From positions 4,304,501 to 4,368,500 of the forward strand of contig NZ_CP086239.1 in the NCBI RefSeq assembly GCF_026650985.1: a stretch of 64,000 bases of DNA, given 5' to 3'. A program made the position numbers and the translations under genes. Below are positions 7,924-17,471 of the stretch, piece after piece (position 1 is the stretch's first letter; each line of letters starts with the position of its first letter). The stretch is from Clostridium estertheticum. GTDB taxonomy: Bacteria; Bacillota; Clostridia; Clostridiales; Clostridiaceae. The notes beneath the pieces are model-generated. The model did not search any database. It saw only the letters and a program-made list of their open reading frames with translations, and had not been told where the DNA came from.

Positions 7924-9502
7924 CATAACTTTAGATATAGATGAATCAATAGACGATTTAAGGATAAAAGCTGCAAAATTAATGAGAGTTTCTGATAGTG
8001 AAATAAAGAAAATTAAAATAGCTAAAGAATCTATAGATGCTAGGAAAAAAAATAATATTAAGTTTAATTATGCCGTTAATATTACAATGGATAATGAAAT
8101 AAATGTAGTCACAAGAGCAAACAATAAAGATGTTAAGCTTGAAGAAGAAAAATACGAGGCTGAGTTTGAATTTGGAACTAAAAAAATGAATCATAGACCA
8201 ATAATAGTAGGAATGGGACCAGCAGGAATGTTTGCTGGTATTCTTATGGCGCAAAAGGGATATAAACCTATAATTATCGAAAGAGGAGAAAAGGTAGAGA
8301 ATAGAACAAAGACCATAAATAAATTTTGGACAAGAGCAGTATTAAATACAGAATCTAATGTGCAGTTTGGCGAAGGTGGAGCAGGGACTTTTTCAGACGG
8401 AAAGCTAACTACAAGAATAAAGGACAATAGATGTGATTATATATTAGAAGAATTTGTAAAAGCTGGTGCGCCGGAAGAAATAGTATATATTGGGAAACCT
8501 CATATAGGTACAGATGTATTAAAAGACGTTGTGAAGAACATTCGAGAAACTATTATTAAGTTAGGCGGAGAAGTAAGATTTAATAGTAAACTTGAAGATA
8601 TTAAGATTAAAGATGGAAAACTGCAGAGTCTAATAGTAAACGGAGAAGAAATACCTTGTGATAATTTAATTTTAGCACCGGGGCATAGTTCAAGGGACAC
8701 TTACGAAATGTTATATAAAAATGGCGTATTTATGTCTAGTAAACCATTTGCAGTTGGAGTTCGAATAGAGCATCCACAAGATATGATTAATGAAAATCAA
8801 TATGGAAAATATGCAAGCCACCCTAGATTAAAAGCTGCAGATTACAAACTTACTTATAAAAGTGGCAAATTGGGCAGATCAGTATATAGTTTTTGTATGT
8901 GTCCAGGAGGAGCCGTAGTGTCCGCAGCATCCGAACAGGGAAAACTTGTGATAAATGGTATGAGTGAGTACAATAGAGATAAAAAAAACGCAAACTCAGC
9001 AATAGTGGTATCAGTAGGACCTAAGGACTTCGCTTCAGATAATCCACTCGCTGGCATTGAATTTCAAAGGTATTATGAGGGACTAGCATATAAGATAGGC
9101 GGAGAGAACTATAATGCACCAGTGCAATTAGTTGGTGATTTCCTTAAGGGCAATGTTAGTGATAAAATAGGTAGTATAAAGCCAAGTTATACACCTGGTT
9201 ATAAATTAGCAAACCTTACTAACTGTTTACCGGCATATGTAACAGATGCTATAAAAGAGGCTTTACCTAATTTTGAACATAAAATAAATGGGTTTTCAAG
9301 AAATGATGCAATACTTACGGGTATAGAAACAAGAACATCTGCACCAGTAAGAATTGATAGAAATGAAGAGTTTCAAAGTATATCTTTAGAAGGGTTGTAC
9401 CCAGCAGGAGAAGGCGCTGGATATGCAGGTGGAATAATTTCTGCAGCAGTTGATGGATTAAAAATTGCTGAAAGTATAATGAAAAAATGGAAATCTGTAT
9501 AA
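7904..9502 (+). CDS. FAD-dependent dehydrogenase (COG2509-type)
   Basis: A 532-residue flavoprotein of unknown substrate. After a ~90-residue N-terminal domain comes the dinucleotide fold V-G-M-G-P-A-G-M-F-A-G (about residue 103). It is followed by the family signature G-E-G-G-A-G-T-F-S-D-G-K-L-T-T-R and a C-terminal G-E-G-A-G-Y-A-G-G-I motif. These features match the uncharacterised NAD(FAD)-utilising dehydrogenases often found near cell-wall or carbon genes in Firmicutes. A GGAGGT site precedes the ATG, which overlaps cdaR, so it is the third gene of the cdaA operon. The pathway cannot be told from sequence. Confidence 0.82.
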   Translation: MTIRVNNITLDIDESIDDLRIKAAKLMRVSDSEIKKIKIAKESIDARKKNNIKFNYAVNITMDNEINVVTRANNKDVKLEEEKYEAEFEFGTKKMNHRPIIVGMGPAGMFAGILMAQKGYKPIIIERGEKVENRTKTINKFWTRAVLNTESNVQFGEGGAGTFSDGKLTTRIKDNRCDYILEEFVKAGAPEEIVYIGKPHIGTDVLKDVVKNIRETIIKLGGEVRFNSKLEDIKIKDGKLQSLIVNGEEIPCDNLILAPGHSSRDTYEMLYKNGVFMSSKPFAVGVRIEHPQDMINENQYGKYASHPRLKAADYKLTYKSGKLGRSVYSFCMCPGGAVVSAASEQGKLVINGMSEYNRDKKNANSAIVVSVGPKDFASDNPLAGIEFQRYYEGLAYKIGGENYNAPVQLVGDFLKGNVSDKIGSIKPSYTPGYKLANLTNCLPAYVTDAIKEALPNFEHKINGFSRNDAILTGIETRTSAPVRIDRNEEFQSISLEGLYPAGEGAGYAGGIISAAVDGLKIAESIMKKWKSV

Positions 9503-9518
9503 TAATTTTTCTAAACTC

Positions 9519-9548
9519 TTGATTTTTCTTTATGAAGTTTGTTAAAAT
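9519..9548 (+). promoter_or_regulatory. Possible promoter of ptb-buk
   Basis: TTGATT and TAAAAT are separated by 18 bases, just after the end of the FAD dehydrogenase gene. Sequence match only. Confidence 0.4.
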
Positions 9549-9665
9549 GGTACAGAAGATAAAAAACGCAAAACAGAAACGATAATACATATCAGGCAAA
9601 GATTAAAGTTAATACATAATACAAAATATATAATATAAAATATAAAATCGAGGGAGTGTAATTGA

Positions 9666-10574
9666 ATGAGTAAAACATTTGATAAAATTTTAGACACAGC
9701 AAAAGCACAAGGAATGAAAACCGTAGTAGTAGCTGTAGCACAGGATGAACCAGTACTTGAGGCGGTTCGTGATGCTAAGAAAAATGGTATAGCAAATGCA
9801 ATATTAGTAGGAGATAAAGAAAAGATAATATTTATTGCTAAAAACATAGGTATGGATGCAGCAGAGTTTGAAATTATTGATGAGAAGAATGTTTCAAAAG
9901 CAGCATTAACTGCAGTTCAGATTGTATCATCAGGAAAAGCTGATATGCTTATGAAAGGGTTAATTGATACAGCAACATTCTTAAGAGCCGTGTTAAACAA
10001 AGAAGTAGGTCTTAGAACTGGGAAACTAATGTCACATGTAGCCGTATTTGAAATACCAGAGTATGATAGACTAATATTTTTAACAGATGTCGCTTTTAAT
10101 ATGTACCCAGAACTAAAAGAAAAAAAGAGTATAATAAACAATTCAGTAGCAGTAGCAAAAGCGTGTGGAGTTGAGCTTCCTAAAGTCGCAGTAGTTTGCG
10201 CAGTAGAAGTAGTAAATCCAGGAATGCCAGCAACACTAGATGCAGCAATGTTATCGAAAATGAATGATAGAGGCCAGATAAAAGGTTGTATCGTTGATGG
10301 ACCTTTATCTCTTGATATTGCAATATCTGAGGAAGCTGCAAATCATAAAAATATACAAAGCCCAGTTGCAGGAAAAGCGGATATTCTTGTAATGCCAAAT
10401 ATTGAAGCAGGAAATTCTATGTATAAATGCTTGAATTACACTACTAAATCTAAAAGTGGTGGATTACTAGTAGGTACTTCTGCTCCTGTTATATTAACTT
10501 CTAGAGCTGATACTCCTGAAACAAAATTACATTCTATAGCTCTTGCAGCATTAGTTGCAGAATATAACAAATAA
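9666..10574 (+). CDS. ptb: Phosphate butyryltransferase
   Basis: This enzyme converts butyryl-CoA and phosphate to butyryl phosphate and CoA, the penultimate step of clostridial butyrate formation. The 302-residue length and the family blocks G-L-I-D-T-A-T-F-L-R, L-T-D-V-A-F-N and V-V-N-P-G-M-P-A-T match Ptb rather than Pta. It is followed by buk after 89 bases. Both genes probably share one transcript that ends at the terminator near 11760. Confidence 0.95.
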   Translation: MSKTFDKILDTAKAQGMKTVVVAVAQDEPVLEAVRDAKKNGIANAILVGDKEKIIFIAKNIGMDAAEFEIIDEKNVSKAALTAVQIVSSGKADMLMKGLIDTATFLRAVLNKEVGLRTGKLMSHVAVFEIPEYDRLIFLTDVAFNMYPELKEKKSIINNSVAVAKACGVELPKVAVVCAVEVVNPGMPATLDAAMLSKMNDRGQIKGCIVDGPLSLDIAISEEAANHKNIQSPVAGKADILVMPNIEAGNSMYKCLNYTTKSKSGGLLVGTSAPVILTSRADTPETKLHSIALAALVAEYNK

Positions 10575-10663
10575 AATTGCCGATTGTTTAGGAACATGAA
10601 AATATACTAGCGTATCTATTTGTTATTTATTTAATGTACTTTATAGCACAAAGGAGGAACAAT

Positions 10664-11734
10664 ATGTCATATAAATTATTAATAATTAACCCAGGGTCAA
10701 CATCTACTAAAATAGGTGTATATGAGGATGAAAAGGAAATATTAGAAGAAACATTAAGACATCCATCAGAAGAAATAGATAAATTTAAAGGTATATTTGA
10801 ACAACTTGATTTCAGAAAAGACGTTATCTTGAATGTTCTTAAGGAAAAGAATTTTGATATTAAAACTTTGGATGCCATAGTAGGCCGAGGTGGAATGTTA
10901 AAACCAATTGAAGGCGGCACTTATATTGTAAATGATGCTATGCTTAATGATTTGAAAATTGGAGTACAAGGTCAACATGCTTCTAATTTAGGTGGAATAA
11001 TTGCAAATGAAATTGCAAAAACTTTAAATATACCAGCATATATCGTTGATCCAACAGTAGTGGATGAAATGGCAGCAGTTGCTAAATTATCAGGAATACC
11101 AGATATAGATAGAAAGAGTATTTTCCATGCATTAAATCAAAAAGCAGTAGCTAAAAGGTATGCAAAAGAAAATGGGAAAAAATATGAGGAAATTAATTTA
11201 ATAGTTGCACATATGGGCGGAGGAGTTACAGTAGGAGCTCATGAGAATGGAAAAGTTATAGATGTTAATAATGGACTCGATGGAGATGGCCCATTTTCAC
11301 CAGAAAGATCTGGGGGATTACCATCAGGCGATTTAGCTAAGATGTGTTTTAGCGGAAAATACACTTTAGAAGATATAAAGAAAAAGATAAATGGAAAAGG
11401 TGGATTTGTTTCTTATCTTAATACTAATGATGTACGAGATGCACTTAAAATGTCACAAGCTGGTGACAAAAAGGCTAAATTAATTATTCAAGCTATGGGA
11501 TATCAAGTAGCTAAGGAAATTGGAGGCTGCGCAGCTGTTTTATCAGGAAAAGTAGATGCTATAATTTTAACTGGTGGAATAGCTTATGGAGAAGCTGTTG
11601 TTAATTATATAACCAAAAGAGTAAAATTCATAGCAGATGTTGTAGTTTACGCAGGTGAAGATGAATTATTAGCACTAGCTCAAGGTGCTATAGGAGTTTT
11701 AAGTGGAAAAGAACAGGCAAAAGTTTATAAATAA
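10664..11734 (+). CDS. buk: Butyrate kinase
   Basis: Butyrate kinase makes butyrate and ATP from butyryl phosphate. The 356-residue protein begins with the ASKHA phosphate loop I-N-P-G-S-T-S-T-K and contains [10 protein letters not shown] and the C-terminal I-L-T-G-G-I-A-Y-G adenosine motif. The strong AAAGGAGGA site supports the ATG at 10664, 30 bases inside the longest open frame. It sits next to ptb in the canonical order. Confidence 0.96.
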   Translation: MSYKLLIINPGSTSTKIGVYEDEKEILEETLRHPSEEIDKFKGIFEQLDFRKDVILNVLKEKNFDIKTLDAIVGRGGMLKPIEGGTYIVNDAMLNDLKIGVQGQHASNLGGIIANEIAKTLNIPAYIVDPTVVDEMAAVAKLSGIPDIDRKSIFHALNQKAVAKRYAKENGKKYEEINLIVAHMGGGVTVGAHENGKVIDVNNGLDGDGPFSPERSGGLPSGDLAKMCFSGKYTLEDIKKKINGKGGFVSYLNTNDVRDALKMSQAGDKKAKLIIQAMGYQVAKEIGGCAAVLSGKVDAIILTGGIAYGEAVVNYITKRVKFIADVVVYAGEDELLALAQGAIGVLSGKEQAKVYK

Positions 11735-11759
11735 ACAATAACATTGATAATATGACAAA

Positions 11760-11814
11760 AGGTATGTATTACTAGAGGCTGTTTAAATTCAGTTTAAGTA
11801 ATACATACTTTTTC
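11760..11814 (+). terminator. Terminator after ptb-buk
   Basis: The inverted repeat GTATGTATTACT / AGTAATACATAC has a long loop and is followed by TTTTT. Confidence 0.8.
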
Positions 11815-11959
11815 TATTATATAGTAAGAAGTTAGGGTGTTTTTACAAATGCCTGGTATTGTAGTATAATTCAAGCTATGTTATACATATTACAAAAACA
11901 GTTTTGCCTAATTATGAAATTAAATTAATATTTATAAAAGAATGACAAAGGTGGGCTCT

Positions 11960-11997
11960 ATGAATAAAATACTAACATACTGATTAGTATTTTTTAT
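11960..11997 (+). promoter_or_regulatory. Possible leader peptide and attenuator before glmM
   Basis: A seven-codon frame (M-N-K-I-L-T-Y-stop, 11960-11983) follows an AAAGGTGG site. A perfect 10-bp hairpin (AAAATACTAA / TTAGTATTTT, 11966-11993) overlaps it and runs into T-rich sequence. It resembles an intrinsic terminator 50 bases before glmM. Whether the small frame is translated is unknown. Confidence 0.4.
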
Positions 11998-12048
11998 TTA
12001 AGATGCCCTATAGTAAACCTATAGAATATTTGGAAAGAGGTATAAAAT

Positions 12049-13398
12049 ATGAGTAGAATGTTTGGTACAGATGGAGTACGAGGGATAGCAAATACAGAAT
12101 TAACAGGAGAGATTGCATATAAGTTAGGAAGAGCAGGAGCTTTTGTACTAACAGACGGAGCACATAAGCCTAAAATTATAGTTGGAATGGATACAAGAGT
12201 CTCAGGAGACATGTTAGAAGCTGCTTTAGTTGCAGGGATTTTATCTGTAGGGGCAGAGGCTATATGCCTTGGAGTGGTTCCAACTCCAGCTGTAGCATAT
12301 TTAACAAGAAAATATGGAGCAGATGCAGGAATTGTTATTTCAGCTTCTCACAACCCGGTAGAATATAATGGAATAAAGTTCTTTGACAATAATGGATTCA
12401 AATTGTCTGATGAATTAGAGGATACAATACAAGCAGTTATAGAAAGTGATTTTAAAGAAGTGCCATCACCAATAGCTGGTGATTTAGGTAAAAAAACAGT
12501 TAATGAGAATGCAGTAGTTGATTATATGGAATTTGCTAAATCTACTATTTCAGGCAATTTAAAGGGACTTAAAATAGCATTAGATTGTGCTAATGGTGCT
12601 TCATATATAACATCAGTAAAGGCTATTAGATCTCTTGGAGCAGAGGTTTTAGTTATTAATAATGATCCAGATGGTATAAATATAAATAAAGACTGTGGAT
12701 CAACTCATCCTGAGCATTTAATGGCATTTGTTAAAGAAAATCATTGCGATTTGGGATTAGCTTTTGATGGTGATGCAGATAGATGTTTGGCAGTTGATGA
12801 AAAAGGAAATCTTATAAATGGAGATTTTATAATTGCTATTTGTGCAAAACATCTAAAAAGTATTGGAAAATTAACTAAAGACACAGTAGTAGTAACAGTT
12901 ATGAGCAATTTAGGTCTTGATATTGCAATGAAGCAGGAAAGCATAGCTACAGTTAAAACAAAAGTAGGAGATAGGAATGTTCTTGAGCTAATGCAAAAGG
13001 AAGGTTACAGCCTTGGTGGAGAGCAATCTGGACATGTAATTTTCCTCGACTTTAATACTACAGGGGATGGACTTGTATCAGGACTTCAACTAGCAACTGT
13101 TATTAAAGAAACGGGGAAGCCATTATCAGAGCTTGCATCAATGATGGTAGAACTCCCACAGGTATTAGTTAATGCAACAGTACCTAATGATAAAAAAGAT
13201 ATCCATGAAACTGATAGTGAAATAGTTGAAGAAATAAAGAAAATAGAAGGAAAATTAGATGGTTGTGGTAGAGTACTTATAAGGCCATCAGGTACAGAAC
13301 CTTTAGTAAGAGTAATGCTTGAGGGCAAAGTGCAAAGTGAATTGGATAAAATGGCACATTCTCTTGCGAAACTTATTCAAGAAAAAGCAAACGCATAG
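12049..13398 (+). CDS. glmM: Phosphoglucosamine mutase
   Basis: GlmM converts glucosamine-6-phosphate to glucosamine-1-phosphate for UDP-GlcNAc and wall synthesis. The 449-residue protein starts with M-F-G-T-D-G-V-R-G. It carries the phosphoserine loop I-S-A-S-H-N-P near residue 100, the metal motif D-G-D-A-D-R, the sugar loop G-G-E-Q-S-G-H and the C-terminal phosphate-binding R-P-S-G-T-E-P. It precedes glmS, the preceding enzyme of the pathway. A GGAAAGAGG site precedes the ATG. Confidence 0.97.
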   Translation: MSRMFGTDGVRGIANTELTGEIAYKLGRAGAFVLTDGAHKPKIIVGMDTRVSGDMLEAALVAGILSVGAEAICLGVVPTPAVAYLTRKYGADAGIVISASHNPVEYNGIKFFDNNGFKLSDELEDTIQAVIESDFKEVPSPIAGDLGKKTVNENAVVDYMEFAKSTISGNLKGLKIALDCANGASYITSVKAIRSLGAEVLVINNDPDGININKDCGSTHPEHLMAFVKENHCDLGLAFDGDADRCLAVDEKGNLINGDFIIAICAKHLKSIGKLTKDTVVVTVMSNLGLDIAMKQESIATVKTKVGDRNVLELMQKEGYSLGGEQSGHVIFLDFNTTGDGLVSGLQLATVIKETGKPLSELASMMVELPQVLVNATVPNDKKDIHETDSEIVEEIKKIEGKLDGCGRVLIRPSGTEPLVRVMLEGKVQSELDKMAHSLAKLIQEKANA

Positions 13399-13435
13399 AA
13401 AGTATTAAAATTTAGTTAACTTGTTATTAAAAGTA

Positions 13436-13465
13436 TTGACGTTTAGAGCATAGAACGAATATAAT
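13436..13465 (+). promoter_or_regulatory. Promoter of glmS copy 1
   Basis: TTGACG (13436-13441) and a perfect TATAAT (13460-13465) have an 18-base spacer. The same promoter recurs before the second glmS at 22796 with few changes, which supports function. Confidence 0.75.
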
Positions 13466-13506
13466 AGACTGAAAGCTTATGTGTAAGGTTCATAAGTTTT
13501 CAGTCT
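13466..13506 (+). promoter_or_regulatory. Conserved hairpin at the glmS transcript 5' end (copy 1)
   Basis: AGACTGAAAGCTTATG and CATAAGTTTTCAGTCT form a near-perfect 16-bp stem with a 9-base loop, starting directly after the -10 box. The expected transcription start falls in its left arm. It is conserved in the second glmS leader. It could stabilise the transcript 5' end or act as an early terminator. Confidence 0.55.
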
Positions 13507-13579
13507 ATTTATTTAATTAATACAGTGAAATGCTGAATATTTTGATAGAGGAGGATAGAGGAGAATAAGTTATTTTAAA

Positions 13580-13797
13580 GCGCCAGAACTCATAATGAGA
13601 ATAATTATGAGTTGACGAGGATGGGGAGTATCGAATCTTCGGCGGATGCCCCGCGGTAGCGCACTACCGTTAATGATTGATAAAAGCGAGAAGTGATTTT
13701 CGTGACAAGATCAATCTGGTGTTAAAACCTTTATAAATATTACGATGCCAATAGGCAATATGCATCGTCTTTGGGTGACAAGTAGTATCTAAAGGGG
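13580..13797 (+). ncRNA. glmS ribozyme, copy 1
   Basis: The self-cleaving glmS ribozyme is activated by glucosamine-6-phosphate. The cleavage site lies before G13580 in AAAGCGCC. Conserved core blocks follow: GTTGACGAGGATGGGGAG, TATCGAATCTTCGGCGGATG, CCCCGCGGT and a 3' domain ending in TATCTAAAGGGG. The P1 arm is a clean ACTCATAAT / ATTATGAGT hairpin. About 195 bases separate it from the glmS start, and that spacer is also conserved in the second copy. Confidence 0.97.
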
Positions 13798-13992
13798 ATG
13801 AACAGCGCCTATTTGCGATGAATTAATTAAGTATGATATTCATCTATGATTATAATTATGTAATGCGAATTGCTTCATATAATAAAGTTATGTGTAGGGC
13901 AATAGCAGTACTATTTTAATAATTATGAATAAAATGGATGAGAAATATGCTTAATTGGTTTGCAAAAAATTAAATTTAAGGGGAAGATAAAT

Positions 13993-15819
13993 ATGTGCGG
14001 AATAGTTGGATATTTTGGAATAAAAGAGGCTCAAACAATATTGATTGATGGGCTTAGAAAATTAGAATATAGAGGATACGATTCAGCAGGAGTCGCAATT
14101 ATAGATAATGGAGTTTTAAGTGTTACTAAATGCAAAGGAAGACTTGCAAATTTAGAAGCTGAATTATTAGAATCTCCACTTAAAGGTCATGTTGGAATAG
14201 GTCATACAAGATGGGCTACTCATGGTAAGCCATCAGATGAAAATTCACACCCACACACTAATGAGAAAGGAACTATTAGTGTAGTTCATAATGGAATTAT
14301 TGAGAACTATATCCATTTAAGAGAATGGCTAATGGCAAAAGGATATAAATTTGTATCTGAAACTGATACAGAAGTTATACCACATCTTATAGATTTTTAT
14401 TACAAAGGAAACATTGTTGAAGCTGTAAAGAAGGCTACTATGAAAATGGAAGGTAGCTATGCAATAGCAGTATTATGCAGTGATGAACCAGATAAATTGA
14501 TAGCAGTAAGAAAAGATAGTCCATTAATTGTAGGACTTGGAGAAAATGAATTTTATGTAGCATCTGATATACCAGCAGTACTAAATCATACAAGAGAAAT
14601 ATATTTATTAGAAGATAATGAATTTGTTGTTATCTCGAATGATGGCATAAAGCTTGAAGATATAGAGGGCGACATTATAAATAAAGAAGTTTTCCATGTA
14701 ACTTGGGATGCAGCTGCAGCTGAAAAAGGTGGATATGAACACTTTATGATTAAAGAAATCCATGAACAGCCAAAGGCAATCAGAGATACAATGACTTCAA
14801 GAATAGTTCTTGGACAGCCGATAACTTTAGATGATATAAATATAACTAAAGAACAAATTAAAAAATTAGATAAAATATATATTGTAGCATGCGGAACTGC
14901 ATACCATGCAGGGGCTGTAGGTAAATATGTTATAGAAAAACTTGCAAGAATACCAGTAGAACTTGATATAGCGTCAGAATTTAAATACAGGGATCCAATA
15001 ATTGATAAAAACACATTAATGATAGTTATTAGTCAATCAGGAGAAACTGCAGATACTATGTCAGCATTAAGACTTGCAAAGGAAAAAGGAGCAAGAGTAA
15101 TAGCTGTAACTAATGTTGTTGGTAGTGCGGCTTCAAGAGAAGCAGATGATGTACTATACACATGGGCAGGACCAGAAATAGCTGTTGCATCTACTAAAGC
15201 TTACGCAACTCAGCTTATAGCAATGTATATAATTGCTCTATTCTTTGCTCAAAATAAGGAAACTTTAAGTATGGATAAGATTGAAGAAATTAAAGCAGCG
15301 ATGCTAGAACTTCCAGAAAAAGCAGAAGAAATGCTTAAAGACAAAGAAACTATACAAAAGTTTACAGCAAAAACTTATATGCATAAGGATATGTTCTTCA
15401 TAGGACGTGGGCTTGATTATGCAGTTGCACTAGAAGGTTCATTAAAACTAAAAGAAGTATCTTATATCCACTCAGATGCATATGCCGCAGGAGAGCTTAA
15501 ACATGGGGCAATAGCACTTATGGAAGAAGGAACTATAGTTATAGCATTAGCTACTCAAGAAGAGCTATTTGGTAAGATGGTAAGTAATATGCGTGAACTA
15601 TCGACTAGGGGAGCAAAAGTATATGCTTTCGCACCAAAAGGTCATACTGAAATTGAAAAATCAGTTCATGCTGTAACTTATGTACCAAAAGTATTGGATA
15701 TATTAGCACCAGTAATATCAGTAATTCCACTACAATTATTAGCATATTACATGGCAATTCAAAAGGGTTGCGACGTTGATAAGCCAAGAAATCTTGCTAA
15801 ATCAGTAACTGTTGAATAA
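13993..15819 (+). CDS. glmS: Glutamine-fructose-6-phosphate aminotransferase, copy 1
   Basis: GlmS makes glucosamine-6-phosphate from fructose-6-phosphate and glutamine. The 608-residue protein must begin M-C-G-I-V-G, because Cys2 becomes the N-terminal nucleophile; this fixes the start at 13993, not the upstream in-frame ATG at 13960. The glutaminase half is followed by two SIS domains with C-G-T-A-Y-H-A-G and S-Q-S-G-E-T-A-D-T, and the end K-S-V-T-V-E. A nearly identical gene lies 9,364 bases downstream. Bases 14830-15449 are identical to that copy. Confidence 0.98.
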   Translation: MCGIVGYFGIKEAQTILIDGLRKLEYRGYDSAGVAIIDNGVLSVTKCKGRLANLEAELLESPLKGHVGIGHTRWATHGKPSDENSHPHTNEKGTISVVHNGIIENYIHLREWLMAKGYKFVSETDTEVIPHLIDFYYKGNIVEAVKKATMKMEGSYAIAVLCSDEPDKLIAVRKDSPLIVGLGENEFYVASDIPAVLNHTREIYLLEDNEFVVISNDGIKLEDIEGDIINKEVFHVTWDAAAAEKGGYEHFMIKEIHEQPKAIRDTMTSRIVLGQPITLDDINITKEQIKKLDKIYIVACGTAYHAGAVGKYVIEKLARIPVELDIASEFKYRDPIIDKNTLMIVISQSGETADTMSALRLAKEKGARVIAVTNVVGSAASREADDVLYTWAGPEIAVASTKAYATQLIAMYIIALFFAQNKETLSMDKIEEIKAAMLELPEKAEEMLKDKETIQKFTAKTYMHKDMFFIGRGLDYAVALEGSLKLKEVSYIHSDAYAAGELKHGAIALMEEGTIVIALATQEELFGKMVSNMRELSTRGAKVYAFAPKGHTEIEKSVHAVTYVPKVLDILAPVISVIPLQLLAYYMAIQKGCDVDKPRNLAKSVTVE

Positions 15820-15917
15820 AAGAAAAGGTAACATGTACATGGTTATGTAAACAAACATTAAACCTTGTACAATAATGTTAAAGCCGGTCGTAAAATAATA
15901 AAGTCTGTCCAAAACCA

Positions 15918-15964
15918 ATTAAGGAATGCAGGAATAACACCCTGCATTCCTTAATTTTTTTTTT
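15918..15964 (+). terminator. Terminator after glmS copy 1
   Basis: The perfect stem TTAAGGAATGCAG / CTGCATTCCTTAA is followed by a run of about ten T. Confidence 0.9.
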
Positions 15965-16125
15965 ACTCTCCACGCCGCCCAATAGAAGTTTCAATATAGA
16001 ATTTACAAAATAAATTTAGTATTAAAAAAAATAGATGAATTTTATGCGTTTAGTAGTTTGATTTTTTGTAATTTGGACGATTTGGGCTATTCATGTTGAA
16101 TGTAAGAATGCTATCTCATAATTAA

Positions 16126-16162
16126 ACAAACCCAGTATAATAAAAAATTATACTGGGTTTGT
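16126..16162 (-). terminator. Terminator of the hexitol PTS operon
   Basis: The perfect 16-bp stem ACAAACCCAGTATAAT / ATTATACTGGGTTTGT has a 5-base loop. It lies just past the stop of the leftward dehydrogenase gene. Confidence 0.8.
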
Positions 16163-16183
16163 AAACAACCTTTATTTTTTGTA

Positions 16184-17446
16184 CTATTTAGTTTTCCAAT
16201 TTTCAAGTAAGTATTCTTCTGCATCTAAAGACCAAAGACCCTTATTGTTTTTTGCAATTTCTGCTAATTTTTTGAAACGGGGATCTTTTTTACCCTTTTC
16301 TTCAAACTCGTCAATTGCTGTAATATCCATAAATATATTTGTGTATATTAATTTTTTACCTGCAGGTACTTCTGTTAATTTAAGTGTTGCATCAGCTGCA
16401 CTATCAAGTCCACCAATATGAGTAACCATAACTGCTGGATTTATAATATTCTTTTCTGTCATTCTTAATGACTCAATCATATCATTTGTGTTTCCACCAG
16501 TAGTTCCAATAGTATGAGTTGATTGATAATGAACATTATAGAAATTAAAAGTAGCTGAGAATTTAGTATCTGTAGGGCCTGCAAAGAAGTTTAAGCAACC
16601 ATCTCTACCTAATATCTTATCTCCTTGCTCTACCACTGGTTTAACTGGAGAATATACAAATACATCATCAAAACCTGTTCCACCTGTTAAGCCTCTTAAA
16701 TAAGCCGGAACATCTTCTATATCTCTTGTATTAACAAATATTAATTCTATTCCAACTTTTTTTGCGTCTTCACTCGTGAATATTGCACTTGCTCTATCTA
16801 ATCTACCTTGCTCTATATCTGTTACTACAATTAGAGATGGCTTTCTATCACAGTGCATAGCATAATCAATTGCACCTAGACCCATAGGACCAGCAGCTGC
16901 TAGCATCGCAAGTTTTCCGCCTTCAACTATTCCCATTTTATGTTCATAACTACCCATTACAGTATGAAAACTTGCATGAAAACCTCCTATAATGCAAGAC
17001 ATTGGTTCAGCAAGTGATGCCTCATAATATGCTTTACCTTCATAGTTTAATAAGCAACCAAGTTCCATTACCTCATGTGGAACTATTATATAAGTTGCGT
17101 CTCCACCACAATATTTATAAGAATATCCAGGTGAATCCATACTTCCTTTATAGTTTAATGCTGGTTGCATAGAAAATTTATTTCCAACTTTAAAGTCATT
17201 TTTCCATTTTGAACCTACTTGTACTATATTTCCTGCCATTTCATGTCCTACAATTACTGGATTAACTGCTACATCACTAGGTACTCTCTTATGGTCACTT
17301 CCGAGTATTGCTGCTTTATAAGTAGACATGCATATACTGTCTGATACTACTTTTACTAGTATTTCGTCTTCTTTTATTTCAGGAAGTTCAAATTCTTCCA
17401 TTCTTAAATCTTTTTTTCCGTATAATCTTACTGCTCTTGTTTTCAT
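16184..17446 (-). CDS. Zinc-dependent dehydrogenase, L-sorbose-1-phosphate reductase-like
   Basis: A 420-residue medium-chain dehydrogenase. The N-terminal catalytic part has G-H-E-M-A-G-N-I-V and the Rossmann part has A-A-A-G-P-M-G-L-G-A. The long form with a G-G-N-T-N-D segment matches the family annotated as L-sorbose 1-phosphate reductase rather than ordinary alcohol dehydrogenases. The cysteine pattern of the structural zinc site is not obvious. An AAGGTGG site supports the ATG at 17446. As last gene of the PTS operon it probably interconverts a hexitol phosphate and a keto-hexose phosphate. The exact sugar is not known. Confidence 0.75.
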   Translation of the reverse strand: MKTRAVRLYGKKDLRMEEFELPEIKEDEILVKVVSDSICMSTYKAAILGSDHKRVPSDVAVNPVIVGHEMAGNIVQVGSKWKNDFKVGNKFSMQPALNYKGSMDSPGYSYKYCGGDATYIIVPHEVMELGCLLNYEGKAYYEASLAEPMSCIIGGFHASFHTVMGSYEHKMGIVEGGKLAMLAAAGPMGLGAIDYAMHCDRKPSLIVVTDIEQGRLDRASAIFTSEDAKKVGIELIFVNTRDIEDVPAYLRGLTGGTGFDDVFVYSPVKPVVEQGDKILGRDGCLNFFAGPTDTKFSATFNFYNVHYQSTHTIGTTGGNTNDMIESLRMTEKNIINPAVMVTHIGGLDSAADATLKLTEVPAGKKLIYTNIFMDITAIDEFEEKGKKDPRFKKLAEIAKNNKGLWSLDAEEYLLENWKTK

Positions 17447-17471
17447 ATATATTACCACCTTTTTTTATTTA

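Noticed and set aside
14586-15014. Leftward frame of 142 codons inside glmS, with a shorter copy in the second glmS.
   Set aside because: Its conservation follows from conservation of glmS on the other strand. It has no ribosome binding site.
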